NCBI GenBank assembly: GCA_937890045.1
Contig: CALBXV010000701.1
Location: 1-9,583 of the forward strand
Direction of reading: 5' to 3'
Length of the DNA: 9,583 bases
DNA from: an uncultured archaeon
GTDB taxonomy: Archaea > Thermoproteota > Nitrososphaeria > Nitrososphaerales > CALBXV01
Of the stretch, positions 5,354-9,583 are shown in pieces (position 1 is the stretch's first letter; each line of letters starts with the position of its first letter). Under the pieces are notes generated by a model. It was not told where the DNA came from and did not search any database. It saw nothing but the letters and a program-made list of their open reading frames with translations. A program made the position numbers and the translations under genes.

Positions 5354-5911
5354 ATGGCTAAAAAATCCAAGGCCGCGCATTACGTTAACAATAAACAATT
5401 TTTAGAAGCTATGGTTGAATGGCGAGAGAGGTGTGCTGAGGCAGAAAATATCGGTGAACTTCAACCACCAGTTACAAATTACATAGGTGAATGTTTTCTA
5501 AAAATTGCTACTCATTTATCATATAGACCTAATTTTATTAACTATACATACAGGGATGAAATGATATCAGATGGGATCGAGAACTGTTTACAATATGTTA
5601 AGAATTTCAATCCAGAGAAGTCGCAGAACCCTTTCGCATACTTCACGCAAATCATCTACTACGCCTTCTTGCGAAGGATCACCAAAGAAAAAAAACAAAC
5701 CCATGTCAGAAACAAAATAATAGAAAATATACAATATGAGTCTTGGACAACTATGAAAGGTGATGATACTGTATATTCTGTACAAGGTTTTGATCCCAAT
5801 ATAATGCTTCCAGATGAGGATGTATATAAACCAAAAAAGAAATTAGTAGATAAATCTAAAGGTTTAGAGCCTTTCATGGAGTCGAATATTGAAGATAGCA
5901 ATAATAACTGA
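5354..5911 (+). CDS. 55: Late-transcription sigma factor gp55
   Basis: The product is 185 aa, the same length as T4 gp55. In T4, gp55 is a minimal sigma factor that directs host core RNA polymerase to TATAAATA promoters and works with gp33 and the sliding clamp. Evidence: N-terminal HYVNNKQFLEAMVEW (9-23) matches T4 YVNNKELLQAIIDW. The core EMISDGIENCLQYVKNFNPE (69-88) and QNPFAYFTQIIYYAFLRRIT (91-110), then KEKK, match the T4 sigma region 2-like segment. The C-terminal GLEPFMES (170-177) sits where T4 has its hydrophobic clamp-binding tail, but the match is weak. The ATG at 5354 has GAAGGA 6 nt upstream; an in-frame ATG at 5318 lies inside the promoter. The end overlaps gene 47 by 23 nt. Three TATAAATA sites in this window are its expected targets. 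Confidence 0.9.
   Translation: MAKKSKAAHYVNNKQFLEAMVEWRERCAEAENIGELQPPVTNYIGECFLKIATHLSYRPNFINYTYRDEMISDGIENCLQYVKNFNPEKSQNPFAYFTQIIYYAFLRRITKEKKQTHVRNKIIENIQYESWTTMKGDDTVYSVQGFDPNIMLPDEDVYKPKKKLVDKSKGLEPFMESNIEDSNNN
5878..5881 (+). promoter_or_regulatory. Ribosome binding site supporting the TTG start of gene 47
   Basis: GGAG inside the end of gene 55 lies 7 nt before the TTG at 5889. It supports initiation at this non-ATG codon and ties gene 47 translation to gene 55. Confidence 0.6.
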
Positions 5912-6947
5912 TACCCATTTCGGAGCACGAAACGACAACCTTAATTTTAACGATTACTTTTATAAATTTTATGATGATATTTTTTTTCCAACATTGAAGG
6001 AAAGAGGTATTACAACATGTGTCCATATGGGAGATGTTGTTGATCGCCGAAAGTACATAAGTTATCGTATTGCGAATGATTTTCGTAGTCGTTTTATTGA
6101 GCGGTTCAAAGAATTAAATATTGATTTGCATATCATTATCGGCAATCATGATACCTATTACAAGAACACCAATGAAGTAAATTCTATGAGTGAACTTGTC
6201 GGTGAAGATATACTTACAACAATTTATTCTGAGCCACAGGTTGTAGAATTTGATGATGTTCCTATTCAATTCATTCCTTGGATTAATGCTGGCAATTATT
6301 CAAAAACGATGGAAGTATTATCTAACTCTCCAGCACAAATTGTTATGGGTCATTTAGAGGTAAGTGGTTTTCAGATGTATCGTGGACAGTATTCAGAGAA
6401 TGGATGGGATAAGGAATTGTTTCGCAGATTTGATACCGTGTTTAGTGGGCATTATCATCACAAGTCAGATGATGGTCAAATATATTATCTGGGAACGCCA
6501 TATGAAATTTTTTGGAATGATTATAATGATTCAAAAGGTTTTCATATTTTTGATACTGGAACGAGAGAACTTGAACGTATTGTAAATCCTTATACATTGT
6601 TTAGGAAAATATATTATGATGATACTCAAGAAGATTATAGTAACCACAATGTTGAGCAATATGAAGAGCAGTATGTAAAACTAATTGTTGTTAATAAGAA
6701 GGACTTGTATGAATTTGATAAATTTGTTGATCGACTTCTAGCTGTAGATGCACATGAAGTAAAGATTATTGAGGATTTTTCAGAACTGGATGCGTCAAAT
6801 GTACCAGATGATATTGTAGAGAATACAGAAGATACTATGACTTTGCTTGATAGATATGTTGATGAGTTGGATGTGACACTAGATAAGAATAGACTTAAAA
6901 ATACCATGAAGTCACTCTATAACGAGGCTCAGGACTTAGAACTTTGA
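5889..6947 (+). CDS. 47: gp47, Mre11/SbcD-type nuclease subunit
   Basis: The product is 352 aa (T4 gp47 is 339). With gp46 it forms the T4 Mre11-Rad50 complex, which resects DNA ends for recombination-dependent replication and host DNA breakdown. The metallophosphoesterase motifs are all present in order: D8-x-H10 (TDTHFG), GD at 48-49 (HMGDVVDRR), GNHD at 85-88, GH at 154-155 (VMGHLEVSGF) and GHYHH at 187-191. The FIPW (128-131) and YLGTPYEIFWND (200-211) stretches match T4 IPW and YIGTPW. The start is TTG at 5889: no ATG or GTG lies upstream in frame without crossing gene 55 at length, and the next ATG (about residue 47) would remove the first catalytic motif. The gene overlaps gene 55 by 23 nt and gene 46 by 4 nt. 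The C-terminal third is the acidic gp46-binding and capping region. Confidence 0.92.
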   Translation: MKIAIITDTHFGARNDNLNFNDYFYKFYDDIFFPTLKERGITTCVHMGDVVDRRKYISYRIANDFRSRFIERFKELNIDLHIIIGNHDTYYKNTNEVNSMSELVGEDILTTIYSEPQVVEFDDVPIQFIPWINAGNYSKTMEVLSNSPAQIVMGHLEVSGFQMYRGQYSENGWDKELFRRFDTVFSGHYHHKSDDGQIYYLGTPYEIFWNDYNDSKGFHIFDTGTRELERIVNPYTLFRKIYYDDTQEDYSNHNVEQYEEQYVKLIVVNKKDLYEFDKFVDRLLAVDAHEVKIIEDFSELDASNVPDDIVENTEDTMTLLDRYVDELDVTLDKNRLKNTMKSLYNEAQDLEL

Positions 6948-8653
6948 TTCATTTTAAATATGTTAGGTGGAAGAATTTTTTATCAACTGGTAATAACTTC
7001 ACAGAAATTCAACTAGACAGAAATCCAACAACTTTAATCATTGGTGAGAACGGAGCAGGCAAGTCTACTATTCTTGATGCATTGTGCTTTGGTTTGTTTG
7101 GTAAACCTTTTCGGGGCATTAATAAACCACAACTATTAAATTCTGTCAACGATAGTGGATGTATTGTTGAGGTAGAGTTCAAGATTGGTTCCAAGGATAT
7201 TAAAGTGATTCGTGGTATCAAGCCAACTGTCTTTGAGATATACATCAATGGTAAGATGTATAATCAGGATGCACATTCTAGAGACTATCAGAAGTATCTT
7301 GAACAACAAATTCTAAAACTAAATTATCGTAGTTTTACTCAAGTTGTGATTCTTGGATCGTCTACATTCGTTCCATTTATGCAGCTGAAGGCTCGTCACC
7401 GTAGAGAGGTGGTTGAGGAGATTCTTGACATCCAAATATTCTCGTTGATGAATATGTTATTGAAGCAAAAACTCAAAACCATATATGATGATATTCGTGA
7501 TATAGATTATAAGTTTGAACTCACCACAGAAAAGATTCAATTACAAAATCAGTATATTGATGATGTAAAGAAAAATAAAGATAAAATTATTACAGAAAAG
7601 ACTAGTCTTATTGATAGTAATGAAGAAGAGATTTTCTCAAGAAAGTCTGTCATTGAAAAACTTCAACAGGAGAACGATAGTCTACTAAGTAAAATTTCTG
7701 ATGATGAGAAAGTTAAAAAGAACTATAATAAGCTTAAGGATATAAAATCTACTCTAGTAGAGAAACATAAAGCACATTCTAAAGTTGTTGGTTTCTTTGA
7801 GCATAATGATGATTGTCCTACCTGTCAGCAGCACATAGATGAAATTTTCAAGAAGGAAATGATATCTAATAGACAGAAAGATGTAATCAAATTTTCAAAT
7901 GGTCTGAAGGAACTTGAAGAAGAACTAAAGAAATCAAAAGAGAGACAAAAAGAGATTTCTGATATTGCAAATAAAATACGAGAGAATGAAGTACAGATTG
8001 CAACGGATAATAGTTCTGTTGTACAACTGGAAAAGTTTAACTCCACTTTGGAGGCTGAATGTGCTCAATTAGAAACTGGTGATGTAAGTAAATCTGATTA
8101 TAAGAAATTGAAAGAATTGAAAACCGAATTAACAGGAATAGATGATCAAAAAACAAAACTTAAAGAAGATAAAACTTATGCTGAAGCGGCAAAGAATATG
8201 CTACAGGATACAGGTATCAAGACCAAGATTATTAAGCAGTATCTTCCTATTATGAATAGGTTGATCAATACCTATTTGACTTCTATGGAGTTTTATGTGA
8301 ACTTCACATTGAATGAGAGTTTTGGGGAAACCATTAAATCAAGATATCGTGATGAGTTTACTTATGATTCGTTTAGTGAAGGTGAGAAGATGCGTATTGA
8401 CCTTGCATTGCTCTTTACATGGAGAGCCATCGCAAAGATGAAGAACAGTACCAATACAAATCTGTTAATGTTGGATGAGATTTTCGATAGTTCTCTGGAC
8501 AGTACAGGTACAGATGAGTTCCTAAAGATTCTGAATACTCTGGGTGATGAGAACGTATTTGTGATTAGTCATAAACAGGATGTGCTGGTAGATAAATTTA
8601 GAAGCACAATTAAATTTGAGAAGGTGAAAAACTTTAGTCATGTGGTGGAATAA
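6944..8653 (+). CDS. 46: gp46, Rad50/SbcC-type ATPase subunit
   Basis: The product is 569 aa (T4 gp46 is 560). It is the SMC-like ATPase partner of gp47 in the end-resection complex. The ATP-binding head is split: Walker A GENGAGKST at 34-42 followed by FGLFGKPFRG, and at the far end the ABC signature SFSEGEKMRID (476-486), Walker B LLMLDE (507-512) and the H-loop His543 in ISHK. Long coiled-coil arms (about 175-280 and 300-410) flank the zinc hook CPTC at 291-294. Residues TGIKTKIIKQYLPIMNRLIN match T4 SGIKGAIIKKYIPLFNKQIN. Translation starts at TTG 6944, overlapping the gene 47 stop in TTGA, with AGGA 9 nt upstream. The nearest ATG (6960) is out of frame. All catalytic motifs look intact. 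It ends in TAATG with the next gene. Confidence 0.93.
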   Translation: MIHFKYVRWKNFLSTGNNFTEIQLDRNPTTLIIGENGAGKSTILDALCFGLFGKPFRGINKPQLLNSVNDSGCIVEVEFKIGSKDIKVIRGIKPTVFEIYINGKMYNQDAHSRDYQKYLEQQILKLNYRSFTQVVILGSSTFVPFMQLKARHRREVVEEILDIQIFSLMNMLLKQKLKTIYDDIRDIDYKFELTTEKIQLQNQYIDDVKKNKDKIITEKTSLIDSNEEEIFSRKSVIEKLQQENDSLLSKISDDEKVKKNYNKLKDIKSTLVEKHKAHSKVVGFFEHNDDCPTCQQHIDEIFKKEMISNRQKDVIKFSNGLKELEEELKKSKERQKEISDIANKIRENEVQIATDNSSVVQLEKFNSTLEAECAQLETGDVSKSDYKKLKELKTELTGIDDQKTKLKEDKTYAEAAKNMLQDTGIKTKIIKQYLPIMNRLINTYLTSMEFYVNFTLNESFGETIKSRYRDEFTYDSFSEGEKMRIDLALLFTWRAIAKMKNSTNTNLLMLDEIFDSSLDSTGTDEFLKILNTLGDENVFVISHKQDVLVDKFRSTIKFEKVKNFSHVVE

Positions 8654-9174
8654 TGGGTAAACGAAGCGACTTTGAACGAAAACCAAGAGATTTCTATCCT
8701 ACACCAAGAGAAGCAATAGAACCTCTTATTCCACATTTACCAGAAACAGGACTTTTTGCTGAACCTTGTGCTGGGGATGGCCGACTTATTGATTGTGTAG
8801 AAGAATTATCTAATTTACATTGTTATTTAGCAGTAGATATTGAACCTCGCAGAGATGACATAGGAGAAGGAGATGTTCTTACAGTTGATGTAAATGGGTG
8901 TGATTTGATAATAACAAATCCGCCATGGGATAGAAAGATATTACATCCAATGATTGAACATCTATCAAAACAAAAACCTACTTGGTTGTTATTTGATGCA
9001 GATTGGATGCATACTAAACAGAGTAGACCATACCTTTTAGCTTTACATAAGATTATAAGTGTAGGTAGAATTAAGTGGTTTGGTGATACTACAGGTAAAG
9101 ACAATTGTGCTTGGTATTTGTTTGATGCACAGACACCTTCAATTATGGGTACAACTTTTTATGGAAGAACATAA
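8653..9174 (+). CDS. Short N6-adenine-type DNA methyltransferase-like protein
   Basis: The product is 173 aa with a class I SAM-dependent methyltransferase fold. The SAM-binding motif I is FAEPCAGDGRL (35-45), an acidic VDIEP (61-65) suits the ribose-binding strand end, and the catalytic motif IV is DLIITNPPW (84-92). The NPPW tetrad is typical of N6-adenine or N4-cytosine amino-methyltransferases. The N-terminal DFYPTPREAIEPLIPHL (13-29) is also seen in phage enzymes of this type. It is short: little room exists for a separate target-recognition domain, so specificity may be relaxed or the target may differ from a Dam site. The segment WLLFDADWMHTKQSRPYLLA (111-130) replaces the usual region after motif IV. 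The ATG at 8653 shares one base with the gene 46 stop (TAATG) and has GGTGGA upstream. DNA modification against host restriction is a reasonable inference, not shown. Confidence 0.75.
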   Translation: MGKRSDFERKPRDFYPTPREAIEPLIPHLPETGLFAEPCAGDGRLIDCVEELSNLHCYLAVDIEPRRDDIGEGDVLTVDVNGCDLIITNPPWDRKILHPMIEHLSKQKPTWLLFDADWMHTKQSRPYLLALHKIISVGRIKWFGDTTGKDNCAWYLFDAQTPSIMGTTFYGRT

Positions 9175-9175
9175 T

Positions 9176-9583
9176 ATGGCAACATACACATTACTTGAAA
9201 ATGATAATATAGCTCTTACTATTCCTTTGTCTGGATGTAGTGAGGATTTGGACAGAAAAGAACTGAAGGAAAATCTGATAGAAACCATGAAGAATTTTCA
9301 TGGAATCGGGTTGTCAGCAAATCAGTGTGGCATTATGGAACGTGTTTTTGTGATGTATTCAGATATAAAGAAAAAAAAGATTATTGTTTGTTTTAATCCT
9401 CAAGTTATAAGTGAAGGCACAGAGATGGTTACGATGGATGAAGGTTGTTTGACTTGGCCTGGCATATGGATAAAGATTCGTAGACCAGATCATATTGCCT
9501 GCACTTTTGAAGATGAGAATGGGGAATTGAATAGGGTAACGATGATGGGGTTAGAATGTCGTATTTTCCAGCATGAGATGGAT
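9176..9583 (+). CDS. def: Peptide deformylase (3' truncated by window end)
   Basis: 136 codons are visible and the frame is open at the window end. Peptide deformylase removes the formyl group from the N-terminal methionine of nascent proteins using a bound metal. All three family motifs appear: motif 1 GIGLSANQCG (43-52), motif 2 EGCLT (89-93) with metal ligand C91, and the start of motif 3 QHEMD (132-136) with H133 and E134; the second His should be the next residue outside the window. The spelling EGCLTWPG differs from the common bacterial EGCLSVPG type. The ATG at 9176 comes 1 nt after the methyltransferase stop, with GGAAGA about 8 nt before. Marine T4-like phages often carry deformylases; in cyanophages one has been linked to photosystem D1 processing, but nothing here shows a photosynthetic host. 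Whether the C-terminal helix of bacterial enzymes is present cannot be seen. Confidence 0.92.
   Translation, partial: MATYTLLENDNIALTIPLSGCSEDLDRKELKENLIETMKNFHGIGLSANQCGIMERVFVMYSDIKKKKIIVCFNPQVISEGTEMVTMDEGCLTWPGIWIKIRRPDHIACTFEDENGELNRVTMMGLECRIFQHEMD

Noticed and set aside
5588..5928. Minus-strand open frames opposite gene 55
   Set aside because: They are shadows of the conserved sigma gene on the + strand, with low-complexity translations and no ribosome sites.
6364..6585. A 73-codon + strand frame inside gene 47
   Set aside because: It overlaps the GHYHH catalytic region of gp47 in another frame and has no family features.
1..9583. CRISPR arrays, tRNA genes, insertion sequences or transposase remnants
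   Set aside because: I saw no regularly spaced repeats, no cloverleaf with a TTCGA-type arm, and no terminal inverted repeats around any gene.

Overview
The window is a stretch of an AT-rich, tailed double-stranded DNA phage of the T4 type (contractile-tailed myovirus). The deciding markers are the C-terminus of the T4-type major capsid protein gp23, followed by recognisable UvsY, UvsW, gp55, gp47 and gp46, together with exact copies of the T4 late-promoter octamer TATAAATA. The gene set (gp23 next to uvsY/uvsW, then 55-47-46, with 2-oxoglutarate oxygenases and a peptide deformylase as accessory genes) resembles marine T4-like phages of the cyanophage/pelagiphage kind. This is recalled family knowledge, not a database result. 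No photosynthesis gene or tRNA is present to fix the host. A predicted outer-membrane protein implies a Gram-negative host. Every gene I can support lies on the + strand.

Region 1 (1-1817) is late and structural, and is cut into small transcription units. The end of gp23 is closed by a strong terminator. A late promoter then drives a lone gene for a signal-peptide-bearing, beta-rich protein, probably an outer-membrane barrel. A second terminator with a UUCG loop follows. A second late promoter sits only 5 nt before the ATG of a tail-tube-fold protein (gp19/gp54-like), so that mRNA may be leaderless. A third TATAAATA overlaps the stop codon of that gene and could serve uvsY.

Region 2 (1818-5214) is a tightly packed operon: uvsY (recombination mediator), two different Fe(II)/2-oxoglutarate oxygenases, uvsW (DNA helicase), and a small conserved-looking protein of unknown role. 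Every junction overlaps, by 4 to 14 nt. In T4 uvsW and uvsY are close neighbours, so the two oxygenases look like an accessory insertion into a recombination module.

Region 3 (5215-9583) starts with a good sigma70-type promoter (TTGACT, 17-nt spacer, TATTAT) in front of gene 55, the late sigma factor. This fits transcription of gene 55 by unmodified host polymerase before late genes fire. Gene 55 overlaps gene 47, which overlaps gene 46; these encode the Mre11/Rad50-type nuclease complex, and both start with TTG. A short N6-adenine-type methyltransferase and a peptide deformylase, cut off by the window end, follow with almost no spacing.

Together the window joins late-gene control (gp55 and its TATAAATA targets), recombination-dependent replication (UvsY, UvsW, gp46/47), virion parts, and accessory genes likely to act on host or phage molecules. 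The most unusual items are the self-contained outer-membrane-protein cassette, the possibly leaderless late tail gene, and the oxygenase pair inside the recombination operon. No gene-free stretch longer than about 140 bases exists.
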